Below are positions 26,265-35,409 of a stretch of DNA of 64,000 nucleotides, one piece after another (position 1 is the first letter of the stretch; each line of letters begins with the position of its first letter). A program made the position numbers and the translations under genes. Below the pieces are notes generated by a model. That model ran no database searches and was not told where the DNA came from. It was given only the letters and a program-made list of their open reading frames with translations. The DNA is taken from positions 94,074-158,073 of the forward strand of contig NZ_MCHY01000009.1 of assembly GCF_003609605.1 (NCBI RefSeq), read 5' to 3'. Source of the stretch: Ammoniphilus oxalaticus. Lineage in GTDB: Bacteria; Bacillota; Bacilli; Aneurinibacillales; RAOX-1.

Positions 26265-27215
26265 ATGGCAAGGAAAAGATATGAAAATTACAACAATGTA
26301 TGTACGACTAGAACCTTCCTCGACCTGCTTCGTTGGTCGAGGGAAAGGCGAGCGAAAAAGAAGGATTTAACGATCCAGATTCCCCAACATGGCGCAAAAC
26401 AAATCAAAGAGTTGTATCATAATCAGAATTTCCCCTCCATTACGTGGATTGGACACTCAACATTCCTTATTCAATTAAATGGAGTCAATATTTTAACAGA
26501 TCCTGTTTGGTCAAAACGGATGGGTTTTCAAAAACGATTGACTAGACCAGGCATTCCAATTGATGAATTACCCAAGATAGATCTTGTATTGATCTCGCAT
26601 GGTCACTACGATCACCTCAGTTTTGGGTCGATTAAGAAATTAAAAGGGGATCCGACCTTCTTCGTTCCGATTGGGTTAGGCTGCGCTTTTAAACGACGCG
26701 GATATGATCAAGTTGTGGAAGCGGATTGGTGGGATCATTTGCGCTTTGATTCCGTGGATTTCACGTTTGTTCCCGCCCAGCATTGGACACGCCGAACTCT
26801 AACCGATATGAACACTTCACGCTGGGGTGGCTGGGTCATAGAAAACACTGCCCTGGACCGCTGTATTTATTTTGTTGGAGACACAGGATATTTCGAAGGT
26901 TTTAAAGAAATTGGTGATAAATTTAACCATGATATCGTTTTAATGCCGATTGGGGCGTATGAGCCTGAATGGTTTATGCAACAAACCCACATTAATCCAG
27001 AGGACGCCATTAAAGCTTTTGTAGAACTAAAAGGGAAACTGTTTATTCCGATGCATTATGGCGCGTATCGATTAGCCGATGATACAGGACCTGAAGCTCT
27101 CGAACGGATGTACAGGGAGTGGAACAGACTAAAACGAACCGGTGATTCTTTAGCTGTCTTAAAATTAGGCGAAACGCTCTGGTTAAAAAATAAGGGCTCT
27201 CAGCCGATTGATTGA
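26265..27215 (+). CDS. MBL-fold hydrolase, UlaG/NAPE-PLD-like
   Basis: 316 residues. Metal motif SHGHYDHLS, upstream WIGHSTFLIQLNGVNILTDP, later VPAQHWT, GDTGYFEGF and MHYGAY: the set seen in UlaG-like and N-acyl-phosphatidylethanolamine phospholipase D-like proteins, which are zinc hydrolases acting on lactones or phosphodiesters. Substrate unknown. Third gene of the marR unit, 28 bases after the transporter; a strong terminator follows. Confidence 0.85.
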   Translation: MARKRYENYNNVCTTRTFLDLLRWSRERRAKKKDLTIQIPQHGAKQIKELYHNQNFPSITWIGHSTFLIQLNGVNILTDPVWSKRMGFQKRLTRPGIPIDELPKIDLVLISHGHYDHLSFGSIKKLKGDPTFFVPIGLGCAFKRRGYDQVVEADWWDHLRFDSVDFTFVPAQHWTRRTLTDMNTSRWGGWVIENTALDRCIYFVGDTGYFEGFKEIGDKFNHDIVLMPIGAYEPEWFMQQTHINPEDAIKAFVELKGKLFIPMHYGAYRLADDTGPEALERMYREWNRLKRTGDSLAVLKLGETLWLKNKGSQPID

Positions 27216-27230
27216 GAGCCCTTATTTTTT
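27185..27230. terminator. Bidirectional terminator
   Basis: Stem AAATAAGGGCTCTCA / TGAGAGCCCTTATTT overlapping the stop codon of the MBL gene, U-runs on both strands. Confidence 0.9.
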
Positions 27231-27380
27231 TAATTCCTCCTCGAAAAGGGCTTTTAAAGCCATCAAACTTCCCGCAATAAAAAGGGAGATCGTGATCATC
27301 CAAGGAAATAAAATATACGAAATCAACGTGGATAGATGAGTGAACAAGAGCCACCGAACAGATCTTCTCAAATGAATCAT
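27222..27380 (-). CDS. Small membrane protein downstream of the spoIIP-like gene
   Basis: 52 residues from ATG 27380, 1 base after the stop of the SpoIIP-like gene: a basic N-terminus (HLRRSVRW), one or two hydrophobic segments (LFTHLSTLISYILF, MITISLFIAGSLMAL) and an acidic EEELKK end. A longer frame to 27458 would overlap the upstream gene. No family recognised. Coupled expression with the SpoIIP-like protein is likely. Confidence 0.6.
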   Translation of the reverse strand: MIHLRRSVRWLLFTHLSTLISYILFPWMITISLFIAGSLMALKALFEEELKK

Positions 27381-27381
27381 A

Positions 27382-28497
27382 CTACATCGGACGTTCCTCA
27401 TCGTTAATCGGTTGATCCACCTTTTTATCATCCTTGAAGTAAATGTCCGCAAAAACATCCGCGATCGCTTCTGCAGTGAGGTAACATTCCTCTAACGTAT
27501 TTTCTGGTCCGCCGACTTCTATTAATAAGGCATTAGGAGAAAGCGATTGATTATATTCACCGTTACCTTTTGCGGAGTTTTTATAATCGACTGGTCTCGT
27601 TATACCAGGGTACCTTTCTTCTAACAAGCGGTTAAATTCATTCGCTAATTTCTCATTTTCTTTCCAGCCTGGATTCGCCTGTCCAATCACAAATTTAACG
27701 CGAGCGTAATTCTTTTCGTTAATTTTCATTGTTGAAGCGTCCTTCTTGGATGAGTCCCGATGTAAATCAAACACAAAGGAAATATCGTTATGTTTCGCCA
27801 TCGCCTCTTTGACAATTTTAGACGAGACCGCATAGGAAAGCGGGTACGAAAGCCCTTCGTCTTCCAACCTTTTTTGTATATCCACATTATCAAATTTTGT
27901 TTGAATGCCCCTCTTTTCCAACTCCTCCGCTAATTTTTGGCTTACTAACGTGATATTTGTTTTGTCATCATAGGCATTATTAAGATTCGGATCTTTCGTC
28001 ACAAAAGTCCAGGATTCCGTATTATGGGTATTGTATAAGTAAACTGAACGCGGTGGTGGTGTTGCTTGCGCTTCCATCTCTTCCTTTGTTTGCTCTACCT
28101 GTCCTTTAATCACATCTAGTGGAGCAGGTGATTCAGTAGCAATAAACTCTTCTATGATCGGATCTTTTACAGGATTAAAAGCTGACAATCCGGGTATTTC
28201 ACTTTCCATGACCGTTAGTAAGTTAGTAGGCTCTACATTAATAAACATTTGCAACAAATAAAGGGAAAACGGCAATGGCGGATCTTCCGCATCCACCGAT
28301 TCTAAGCGAAGATATGGAATCTCATGCTCCAACGCCCCCACAATAAGCTTATTCGATAATTCTGTAACAGCTTGTCTAAGAAGAGGCGGAAAGTGATCCT
28401 TATAATGATTTCCAACGACCCATGATGCGCTTGTTACTAAAAGGAAACCGCATAACGTGATCACGATCACCATATTCGGCAATGTTAACCTATTCAT
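27382..28497 (-). CDS. SpoIIP-type sporulation cell-wall hydrolase
   Basis: 371 residues: a membrane helix at about 8-28, a variable linker and a C-terminal amidase domain. The domain contains VYLYNTHNTESW (zinc His), FVFDLHRDSSKK (His) and the long GEYNQSLSPNALLIEVGG (Glu), the pattern of SpoIIP, which cuts peptidoglycan during engulfment with SpoIID and SpoIIM. The usual gpr neighbour is missing, so it may be a second copy; I leave the symbol blank. ATG 28497 is at the right distance from AAGG. Confidence 0.85.
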   Translation of the reverse strand: MNRLTLPNMVIVITLCGFLLVTSASWVVGNHYKDHFPPLLRQAVTELSNKLIVGALEHEIPYLRLESVDAEDPPLPFSLYLLQMFINVEPTNLLTVMESEIPGLSAFNPVKDPIIEEFIATESPAPLDVIKGQVEQTKEEMEAQATPPPRSVYLYNTHNTESWTFVTKDPNLNNAYDDKTNITLVSQKLAEELEKRGIQTKFDNVDIQKRLEDEGLSYPLSYAVSSKIVKEAMAKHNDISFVFDLHRDSSKKDASTMKINEKNYARVKFVIGQANPGWKENEKLANEFNRLLEERYPGITRPVDYKNSAKGNGEYNQSLSPNALLIEVGGPENTLEECYLTAEAIADVFADIYFKDDKKVDQPINDEERPM

Positions 28498-28647
28498 AAC
28501 CACACCTTTGAATGATTTAATTTGCGCAAAGATGAGACAAAATCCCCTGGGTCCCTCCCTGCTTTTCTAAAAGAAGACTGCCTTCTCCTTCATGTTTCTT
28601 TTATAAGTCTATGAACAAGCTTATGATTTGAGGACAAGAAAATAAAA

Positions 28648-28678
28648 AAACCTCTCTCGAAGTGACTGAGAAAGGTTA
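28648..28678 (-). terminator. Terminator serving the small-ORF region
   Basis: Minus strand CCTTTCTC / GAGAGAGG (one wobble pair) followed by seven T. It lies downstream of the two tiny ORFs and upstream of the SpoIIP-like gene. Confidence 0.65.
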
Positions 28679-28895
28679 ATTCGTTCATATACCGAACGGA
28701 ATCTATTTACAAATAACAAGAACTTAGAGAATACCTGTGACATGATCAGGTTTTGCAATTTATTTACCAAAAAATAATAAGAACCGCTTTGGGCGTGGGC
28801 AAAAGTAAGCAAGTTTTGCTAAATCAAAAATACTCTCCGCATCCCTTCATTCTATTAACTTTAAAGACAAATCCCCATCGATTTTATGATTACAT

Positions 28896-29021
28896 TTATG
28901 CTAGGTCTGAAAAATATTCTTGGGGAATAAAATCTTCTTTGTTTTTTTGAACTTCCTCAGGAGAGGCTGTTAGAATACTTAACCCTAAGAGAACTACGCA
29001 ACATAAAAAAAGAAATACCAT
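28896..29021 (-). CDS. Putative exported 41-residue peptide
   Basis: Open frame of 42 codons with ATG 29021 behind GGAGGGTGG. Residues 2-19 are strongly hydrophobic (VFLFLCCVVLLGLSILTA) with two adjacent cysteines; the rest is polar and acidic, ending in PQEYFSDLA. It could be a precursor of a secreted peptide or a small membrane protein. No regulator or maturation gene lies beside it. Coding status rests on the start signal and composition only. Confidence 0.5.
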   Translation of the reverse strand: MVFLFLCCVVLLGLSILTASPEEVQKNKEDFIPQEYFSDLA

Positions 29022-29131
29022 ACTAGACCACCCTCCGTACAAAAGTCGTTTTATGACATCATTTGCTTACAATTATATTGAAGGTCTATTGAATCTTGCT
29101 AAATAGGAAATTAACAAATTATTAACTTTAT

Positions 29132-29239
29132 TTAGCTCAGTGTTCTTTGCCAGCCAAATAACTCATTCAGGAAGTCCCGAAAAATTCTGAAAATGGTTGA
29201 CCACTTTCCCTTTTTATCATTTTCATTGAACTTTTTCAC
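29132..29239 (-). CDS. Putative 35-residue basic/aromatic peptide
   Basis: GTG start at 29239 just after GAGGGAG. Content: a lysine-rich start (KKFNENDKKGKW) and an amphipathic, Phe/Arg-rich helix (TIFRIFRDFLNELFGW). It precedes the exported-peptide ORF on the same strand by 110 bases. No family recognised; it could be spurious. Confidence 0.35.
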   Translation of the reverse strand: MKKFNENDKKGKWSTIFRIFRDFLNELFGWQRTLS

Positions 29240-29422
29240 GTCTCCCTCTGACCGACTGAATACAGCTTAGCTCAATAATTTAAATTCGATAAGTACTAAC
29301 TTTTCTTAGTACCCCTTGAACCATTCCGTAAATAATTCAATCTCAAAAATAAACAAAAACAGCCCGAGCTAATGAATGAATTAATGATGGTCAAAATATG
29401 GTCAAATACTGTTATTATACAC
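29240..29422. other. Gene-free stretch before the small ORFs
   Basis: AT-rich. It holds a perfect 7-bp inverted repeat GTACTAA-CTTTTC-TTAGTAC (29293-29312) and a pair of direct repeats (29387-29407). No gene is supported on either strand. Confidence 0.5.
29387..29407. repeat. Direct repeat, 11-bp period
   Basis: ATGGTCAAAAT (29387-29397) is repeated as ATGGTCAAAT (29398-29407), exactly one helical turn apart, which is compatible with binding by one protein face. Confidence 0.5.
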
Positions 29423-29458
29423 AAAAAAGACCCTCCCCACCGAAGTGAAAAGGGTCTT
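29423..29458 (-). terminator. Terminator of the ribosomal protein superoperon
   Basis: Stem AAGACCCT / AGGGTCTT; on the minus strand TTTTTTG follows. It lies 15 bases after the rpsI stop. Confidence 0.85.
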
Positions 29459-29472
29459 GAAACGTTCGTATA

Positions 29473-29868
29473 TTAACGTTTTGAGAATTGAGGCGCGCGA
29501 CGAGCTCCACGAAGACCGTATTTCTTACGCTCTTTCATGCGTGGGTCACGCGTTAAGAATCCAGCGCGCTTAAGCGAACCGCGACTGTCTGGGTCTGCTT
29601 GTAATAACGCGCGAGAAATACCGTGACGAATCGCCCCGGCTTGTCCCGTTGTTCCGCCACCGCGAACGTTAACAAGCACATCATACTTACCTACTGTTTC
29701 TGTTAAGTTTAAAGGTTGTTTTACGATCAGCTTTAATACCTCTAAACCGCCAAAGAACTCATCCATCTCACGCTTATTAATCAAAATACGTCCGTCGCCG
29801 GGTACTAAACGCACACGAGCTATGGACTCTTTACGACGTCCTGTTCCGTAATATTGTACAGTTGCCAC
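29473..29868 (-). CDS. rpsI: Ribosomal protein S9 (uS9)
   Basis: 131 residues with the conserved [14 protein letters not shown] start and the C-terminal [17 protein letters not shown] tail that reaches the ribosomal P site. Last gene of the superoperon, 22 bases after rplM. Confidence 0.98.
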   Translation of the reverse strand: MATVQYYGTGRRKESIARVRLVPGDGRILINKREMDEFFGGLEVLKLIVKQPLNLTETVGKYDVLVNVRGGGTTGQAGAIRHGISRALLQADPDSRGSLKRAGFLTRDPRMKERKKYGLRGARRAPQFSKR

Positions 29869-29890
29869 GAATTAAATCCTCCTTTAATCC

Positions 29891-30328
29891 TTAACCGCGA
29901 ATTTCTAAAACTTCAGGTGTTTGAGCCGCATGTGGATGCGATTCGCCTGTGTATACTTTTAACTTTGTAAATAATTGACGACCTAAACGGTTTTTCGGAA
30001 GCATTCCTTTAACCGCTAGTTCAACTAATCTTTCCGGTCTTCTTTGTAGCATTTGAGCAGCAGTAAAAGTCTTTAATCCACCAGGATATAAGGAGTGGAA
30101 ATAGTACTTCTTATCATTTAATTTATTCCCAGTAAGCTTTACTTTTTCCGCATTTATAACGATAACAAAGTCTCCCGTGTCTACATGTGGTGTAAACTCA
30201 GGCTTGTTTTTTCCGCGAATAACTGTTGCGATTTGGCTAGCAAGACGACCTAATGTTTGTCCTGCAGCATCAACAACATACCATTTCCGCTCAACTTGAT
30301 TAGGCTTAGCCATATATGTGGTACGCAT
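29891..30328 (-). CDS. rplM: Ribosomal protein L13 (uL13)
   Basis: 145 residues; [20 protein letters not shown] start, the [12 protein letters not shown] core and [10 protein letters not shown] motif. Early-assembly 23S rRNA binder. It follows truA after a 142-base gap and precedes rpsI as in most bacteria. Confidence 0.98.
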   Translation of the reverse strand: MRTTYMAKPNQVERKWYVVDAAGQTLGRLASQIATVIRGKNKPEFTPHVDTGDFVIVINAEKVKLTGNKLNDKKYYFHSLYPGGLKTFTAAQMLQRRPERLVELAVKGMLPKNRLGRQLFTKLKVYTGESHPHAAQTPEVLEIRG

Positions 30329-30470
30329 CGATTACCCTCCTAAATCTTTCAAAAAAATCATCTGTCATTACTTTATAAATAATCGTTCGAACATTTATTT
30401 TAAACCCCGGGCGTGGGAGGTAGGAATTTAAAATAACCATCTTATATCTTATAATAAATAAATATAATAG

Positions 30471-31223
30471 TCAACTGTGTTCATACTTTACATTCCAAAG
30501 AAATAAACCTTCTGGCGGCGCGGTCATACCCGCTAAGCGTCGATCTTTCGCTTCAAGAATTTCTTGGACACGTTCGACCGCTACCTTGCCAGAGCCAACC
30601 TGAATTAAAGTCCCAACCATGATACGCACCATATTGTATAAAAAACCATTACCGCGAAAAGTCAGCCAAATTTGCCCTGGCGATTCTTCATGGATCTCAA
30701 TCTCATAGACATGACGTATTTTATTTTTTACAACCGCTCTCGCCGCGCAAAAGGAAGTGAAATCCTGTTCGCCAATCAGACTTCGCGTGGCTTCTCGCAT
30801 GAGTCCAATGTCCAACGAATAAGGGATGTGCCAAGCATACTTACGCGTGAATACATCGGGCAATCGACGATTCCATAAACAGTAACGGTATGTCTTTTCT
30901 ATTGCATCAAAACGGGCATGGAATTGGGAAGGTACGTGAGTGGCTTCAAGAATAACGATATCATCAGGTAGCTGAGCGTTCAAGGCGAGCGGCCAGCGTT
31001 CCTCAGGAATGCGTAGAGATGTGTCAAAGTGAAACACCTGTCCTCTTGCATGGACGCCAGCGTCTGTTCGACCAGAAGCGTAGATCCGCGTCGGCACTTT
31101 TACAATACCTTGTAAAGCCTCTTCAATCCTCTGCTGGATCGACATCACGTTATCCTGAAGCTGGAACCCCCCATAATTACCGCCGTCATAACTTACCTTA
31201 CATTTGATTCTAGATAATTGCAT
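30471..31223 (-). CDS. truA: tRNA pseudouridine(38-40) synthase
   Basis: 250 residues. The catalytic Asp lies in YASGRTDAGVHARGQV, followed by FHARFDAIEKTYRY. It isomerises uridines 38-40 in the anticodon arm. The start overlaps ecfT by 14 bases. Confidence 0.96.
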   Translation of the reverse strand: MQLSRIKCKVSYDGGNYGGFQLQDNVMSIQQRIEEALQGIVKVPTRIYASGRTDAGVHARGQVFHFDTSLRIPEERWPLALNAQLPDDIVILEATHVPSQFHARFDAIEKTYRYCLWNRRLPDVFTRKYAWHIPYSLDIGLMREATRSLIGEQDFTSFCAARAVVKNKIRHVYEIEIHEESPGQIWLTFRGNGFLYNMVRIMVGTLIQVGSGKVAVERVQEILEAKDRRLAGMTAPPEGLFLWNVKYEHS

Positions 31224-32031
31224 TAAACCACCCTTTAAAAATAATGAACAATAGGATTAGGATAACACTGAAAAAGAGCAACGCCAGATCACGCCTCGAC
31301 CAACGTAATTCCCTTAATTTTGTTCGACCCTCCCCGCCGCGATAACCTCTCGCTTCCATCGCTAACGCTAATTCTTCCGCTCTGCGAAAGGTGCTTACAA
31401 ACAGCGGAATGAGTAAAGGAATCATATGCTTTGCCCGTTTTAAAACGTTTCCCGATTCGAAGTCTGCCCCGCGTGAAACTTGCGCCTTTATAATTTTATC
31501 TGTCTCCTCGATTATAGTAGGAATAAACCGAAGCGCGATCGACATCATCATCGCCAGTTCATGAGCGGGCAAACCAAATCTCGTAAAAGGGTGGAGCAGG
31601 CTTTCAATTCCATCCGTCAAGTCAATCGGTGAGGTTGTTAAAGTTAGCAGAGATGCCATGACAATAAGCAAGATGAAACGAATACTAATAAAAACGGCTT
31701 GTCGCGCGCCTTCTTCATGAATTTCAATCCATTTCCACGTAAACAGCGTCTCCCCACCTTTGGTCATAAATACATGAATCAATGCAGTAAACAGGATAAT
31801 CCATAAAATGGGTTTTATGCTTCTACCAATATAAGTTAGTGGAATTTTCGTTAGCAAGATTGAAAATAGAGAAAAGCCAATCAGGGTTAGGTAGACGCTC
31901 ACTTCATTCGCCCCAAAAACAAGACCGACAAACAAAAGAAGAAACAACAACTTTGAACGCGGATCTAATCGGTGGATAAAAGATTGGCCTTGAAGGTATT
32001 GACCGATTGGAATCTGATTCAAGAAATTCAT
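31210..32031 (-). CDS. ecfT: ECF transporter T component
   Basis: 273 residues, about six membrane helices, with the EcfT signatures YLQGQSFIHRLDPRSK at the N-terminus, ARGADFE-type motif (QVSRGADFESGN) and MEARGYRGGEGRT, the coupling helices that contact the ATPases. Shared energising unit for vitamin-binding S components encoded elsewhere. ATGA overlap with ecfA2. Confidence 0.95.
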   Translation of the reverse strand: MNFLNQIPIGQYLQGQSFIHRLDPRSKLLFLLLFVGLVFGANEVSVYLTLIGFSLFSILLTKIPLTYIGRSIKPILWIILFTALIHVFMTKGGETLFTWKWIEIHEEGARQAVFISIRFILLIVMASLLTLTTSPIDLTDGIESLLHPFTRFGLPAHELAMMMSIALRFIPTIIEETDKIIKAQVSRGADFESGNVLKRAKHMIPLLIPLFVSTFRRAEELALAMEARGYRGGEGRTKLRELRWSRRDLALLFFSVILILLFIIFKGWFNAII

Positions 32032-32897
32032 CTTTTACCCACCTTTTTTCTTTTCAACAAAGCATTAACTAACTGATCCATTGAAAAGATATTTGTCGGC
32101 AACGGCGATTGTAACTTCTCATTTAATTGTCTTACAAACTTACTGATTTCAGGCAGATCTAAACTAATTTGACGCAACCGCTTTTCTTGCTCAAAAATTT
32201 CCGCGGGCGTCCCTTGCATAAAAACCTGTCCATCATTTAAAACGACAATTTGATCGGCATATTGGGCGGCATCCTCCATATTATGAGTAACAAGGATCGT
32301 TGTCCACTTCTCTTGACGATGCAAACGGTATAGTTGATTCAGGATATCCCTTTTTCCTTGAGGATCCAAGCCTGCCGTTGGTTCATCCAAAATAAGCGTC
32401 TGCGGTTGAAGCGCTAAAACACCAGCAAGCGCCACCCGTCGCTTTTGTCCGCCGCTAAGTTTAAATGGTGACTCGTCTTTGAAACGATCATACTCTAAAC
32501 CGACAACTTTCATCGCTTCTTTCACACGGGTCATCGCCAATTCATAAGGAAGATCATAGTTTAACGGACCAAAAGCAATATCCTTTTCAACCGTTTCTTC
32601 AAAGAGTTGATACTCTGGGTATTGAAAAACAAGCCCTACATTTTTGCGCAAGGCGTGTAATTTCATTTTCTTTGAAGTAGAAGTAATGACTGTATCACCT
32701 ATTTGCACTTCCCCAGATGAAGGCCGTAATAACCCATTAAAGTGCTGAATCAAGGTTGATTTTCCAGATCCAGTCGGACCAATAATTGCAGTAAAACTCT
32801 CAGATGGGATCACTAGATTCACTTGATCTAAAGCAATTCGTTCGTACGGGCTCCCTTGTCCATAAATATGGGTAAGGTCCTTTACAATAAGTTCCAT
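32028..32897 (-). CDS. ecfA2: ECF transporter ATPase A2
   Basis: 289-residue ABC ATPase: Walker A GPTGSGKSTLIQHF, Q-loop FQYPEYQLFEE, signature LSGGQKRRVALAG, Walker B LILDEPTAGLD and His switch VTHNMED. Forms the ATPase pair with EcfA1. The start lies 16 bases inside the end of ecfA1. Confidence 0.96.
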   Translation of the reverse strand: MELIVKDLTHIYGQGSPYERIALDQVNLVIPSESFTAIIGPTGSGKSTLIQHFNGLLRPSSGEVQIGDTVITSTSKKMKLHALRKNVGLVFQYPEYQLFEETVEKDIAFGPLNYDLPYELAMTRVKEAMKVVGLEYDRFKDESPFKLSGGQKRRVALAGVLALQPQTLILDEPTAGLDPQGKRDILNQLYRLHRQEKWTTILVTHNMEDAAQYADQIVVLNDGQVFMQGTPAEIFEQEKRLRQISLDLPEISKFVRQLNEKLQSPLPTNIFSMDQLVNALLKRKKVGKR

Positions 32898-33697
32898 AGC
32901 CGTTCCACCAATTCATCCGTTTTCCATATATCAACAGAAAGAGGAACCCCTTTTCTGCGTAACCGATCCGCCAATTCAACGACAAACGGGACATCTAATT
33001 GAATACTGCGTAACTTACTGATCTGTTTAAAAACATCTTGCGGCGTTCCTTGAAGAAAGAGTTCGCCCTTATTCATTACGAGCAGCCGATCGCAAATTAA
33101 AGCCTCATCAGGGTAATGCGTAATATTGACGACGGTGATCCCCTCTTGATGAAGCTTGCGCATCGTTTCCAATAACTCCTGCCGACCAATGGGATCGAGC
33201 ATGGCTGTGCTTTCATCTAGTACAATCACTTTCGGTTTCATCGCCAAAATCCCCGCGACAGCAACCCGCTGTTTTTGTCCCCCGGACAATTGATGGGGCT
33301 GACGATCACGATATTCCCACATCTCAACTTGATCTAGAGCCCATTCGATGCGTTCGATCATTTCTTTTCGCGCAACACCGAGGTTTTCTAAACCAAAAGC
33401 AACGTCATCTAGTACCGTTGGAGCGACAAACTGGTTGTCTGGATTTTGAAATACCATTCCTATCCATTGTCTAATCCGCCACAGATTTTCTTTTTCTGAA
33501 GCGCAAAGACCTTGTACAGATACACGGCCTGAGGATGGCTGCAACAAGCCATTCATATGCTTGGCCAACGTCGATTTACCTGAGCCATTATGTCCGATGA
33601 TCGTAACAAACTCACCTGCTTCAATCGTCAAGTCAATCCCGATAAGCGCAGGCTGCTCCTGTTCATACGAAAAGCAAACTTGTTTAAACGAAATCAA
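32882..33697 (-). CDS. ecfA1: ECF transporter ATPase A1
   Basis: 271 residues from TTG 33697, which has GGAAGGG 6 bases upstream and gives the usual ISFKQVCFSYEQ beginning; a longer frame to 33733 runs into the terminator and has no ribosome binding site. Walker A GHNGSGKSTLAKH, signature LSGGQKQRVAVAG, Walker B VIVLDESTAMLD (Ser in place of the usual Pro after the catalytic Glu, a common feature of EcfA1). Confidence 0.94.
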   Translation of the reverse strand: MISFKQVCFSYEQEQPALIGIDLTIEAGEFVTIIGHNGSGKSTLAKHMNGLLQPSSGRVSVQGLCASEKENLWRIRQWIGMVFQNPDNQFVAPTVLDDVAFGLENLGVARKEMIERIEWALDQVEMWEYRDRQPHQLSGGQKQRVAVAGILAMKPKVIVLDESTAMLDPIGRQELLETMRKLHQEGITVVNITHYPDEALICDRLLVMNKGELFLQGTPQDVFKQISKLRSIQLDVPFVVELADRLRRKGVPLSVDIWKTDELVERLWNLL

Positions 33698-33731
33698 GCG
33701 AGGCCCTTCCTTTTTTCTGAATTTGGACAAC

Positions 33732-33789
33732 AAAAAAAGGGCACAGAATCAGAATCAAAAATAACGTTAGATTCTGCCCCACCCTTTTT
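33732..33789 (-). terminator. Hairpin between rplQ and ecfA1
   Basis: Minus-strand GGCAGAATC...GATTCTG with outer AAAAAGGG / CCCTTTTTT pairing, followed by a U-run. Probably a partial terminator that lowers expression of the transporter genes relative to the ribosomal genes. Confidence 0.7.
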
Positions 33790-33802
33790 GTCTGAAACTA
33801 GA

Positions 33803-34165
33803 TTATACGAGTTCCAAATACACCATAGGCGCTCCGTCTCCACGGCGAGGCCCAAGTTTAAGAATACGAGTATAACCGCCATTACGTTCATCATAACGAG
33901 AAGCGATATCATCAAATAACTTTTGAACTGCGTCTTGACCAGATGTTACATCCGCAACTTCATTGCGCACAAACGCAGCCGCTTGACGGCGCGCATGTAG
34001 GTCTCCGCGTTTTGCTAAAGTAATCATTTTTTCCGCGATTGAACGAACTTCTTTCGCTTTTGCTTCCGTTGTTTCGATACGCTCATTAATAAACAAATCT
34101 GTTACTAAATCGCGGAACAACGCTTTACGCGCAGATGTTCTACGGCCAACTTTAGAATGTGCCAT
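33803..34165 (-). CDS. rplQ: Ribosomal protein L17 (bL17)
   Basis: 120 residues; [20 protein letters not shown] start and the C-terminal [19 protein letters not shown] motif, normal length for Firmicutes. Follows rpoA, as is universal in bacteria. Confidence 0.98.
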   Translation of the reverse strand: MAHSKVGRRTSARKALFRDLVTDLFINERIETTEAKAKEVRSIAEKMITLAKRGDLHARRQAAAFVRNEVADVTSGQDAVQKLFDDIASRYDERNGGYTRILKLGPRRGDGAPMVYLELV

Positions 34166-34194
34166 GCTAGTTCCCTCCCTTTTAACTGGGTTAA

Positions 34195-35139
34195 TTAATC
34201 ATCTTTACGCAGGGCGAGATCGAGTTCTGCCAGTTTCGTTTGAACTTCTTCCAATGATTTTCGGCCAAGGTTACGAACTTTCATCATATCTTCTTCCGTT
34301 TTCATCGTCAGTTCTTGAACTGTGTTAATCCCTGCCCGCTTCAGACAGTTATAAGAACGAACTGAAAGATCAAGTTCTTCAATCGTCATTTCAAGAACTT
34401 TTTCTTTCTTATCTTCTTCTTTTTCTACCATAATCTCAGCTTCCTGAGCTTCCTCAGTTAAGCCAATAAATAGATTCAGATGTTCATTCATGATTTTAGC
34501 GCCAAGGCTTACCGCTTCTTCCGGACGGATGCTTCCGTCTGTCCATACATCAAGCGTCAACTTATCAAAGTTCGTCACCTGTCCAACACGCGTATTCTCA
34601 ACTTGATAGTTTACACGCGTAATCGGCGTATAGATCGAGTCAATTGCAATGACTCCAATCGGTTGTTCGGGATCCTTGTTTTGATCAGCTGGAACATACC
34701 CCCTGCCGCGACTCGCCTTCAAGCGAATATGCAGTCGTGCATCTTCTTCCAGAGTAGCAATGTGTAGATCAGGATTTAGAATCTCAACATCACTATCCGC
34801 GCGGATATCGCCAGCTTTGACATCCCCGCCACCCTCAGCGTCAATCTCGAGGTACTTCTCTTCATCTGAATGAATCCGTAAAGAGAGTTGTTTTAAATTG
34901 AGAATAATTTGCGTCGTATCTTCTACTACCCCTTCGATCGTAGAGAATTCATGTAATACCCCGTCAATTTGAACACTAGTGACAGCCGCTCCAGGTAGAG
35001 AAGATAGTAAAATACGACGTAAGGAGTTCCCAAGTGTTGTTCCATAGCCACGCTCAAGAGGTTCTACGACAAACTTACCATAGGTAGAGTTCTCATTTAT
35101 ATCTACTACTTCTATTTTAGGCTTTTCTATTTCAATCAT
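34195..35139 (-). CDS. rpoA: RNA polymerase alpha subunit
   Basis: 314 residues from ATG 35139 (GAAGGAGGG upstream); a longer frame to 35190 adds 17 unlikely residues. N-terminal assembly domain with [20 protein letters not shown] and C-terminal DNA-binding domain ([31 protein letters not shown]). Confidence 0.98.
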   Translation of the reverse strand: MIEIEKPKIEVVDINENSTYGKFVVEPLERGYGTTLGNSLRRILLSSLPGAAVTSVQIDGVLHEFSTIEGVVEDTTQIILNLKQLSLRIHSDEEKYLEIDAEGGGDVKAGDIRADSDVEILNPDLHIATLEEDARLHIRLKASRGRGYVPADQNKDPEQPIGVIAIDSIYTPITRVNYQVENTRVGQVTNFDKLTLDVWTDGSIRPEEAVSLGAKIMNEHLNLFIGLTEEAQEAEIMVEKEEDKKEKVLEMTIEELDLSVRSYNCLKRAGINTVQELTMKTEEDMMKVRNLGRKSLEEVQTKLAELDLALRKDD

Positions 35140-35409
35140 ATCCAAACCCTCCTTCAAACGTCGAAAATTCCGGTAGCAGATCGGGACCAATCAAGGTTCA
35201 AAGGTGTGGAAATACACTCCGTAAACCCCAAAGATGCCTGGAATCCATACCTGCCCCATGACCGGAATTCCCATTCGGCGGTTACCAAGTAGATCGCATC
35301 CTAAGTTTTGATTACCCGTTCTCATGCATAAGAAACCTGCGCTACTCCCATCCATTATGGACAGATAACGAATGCCTTAAACTTCTTACTCTAGAGAAAA
35401 TCCGCCAGA
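35140..35409 (-). other. Long spacer between rpsK and rpoA
   Basis: 270 bases, much longer than the other gaps of the operon. No promoter or terminator is certain. On the minus strand a frame of 55 codons runs from ATG 35355 to a stop at 35191 without a ribosome binding site. It may hold an RNA leader for rpoA-rplQ. Confidence 0.4.

Noticed and set aside
28621-28812. Minus-strand 63-codon frame
   Set aside because: It runs through the terminator at 28648-28678 and has no start signal.
28753-28950. Plus-strand 65-codon frame in the gene-poor region
   Set aside because: No ribosome binding site, AT-driven composition, and it overlaps the better supported minus-strand small ORF.
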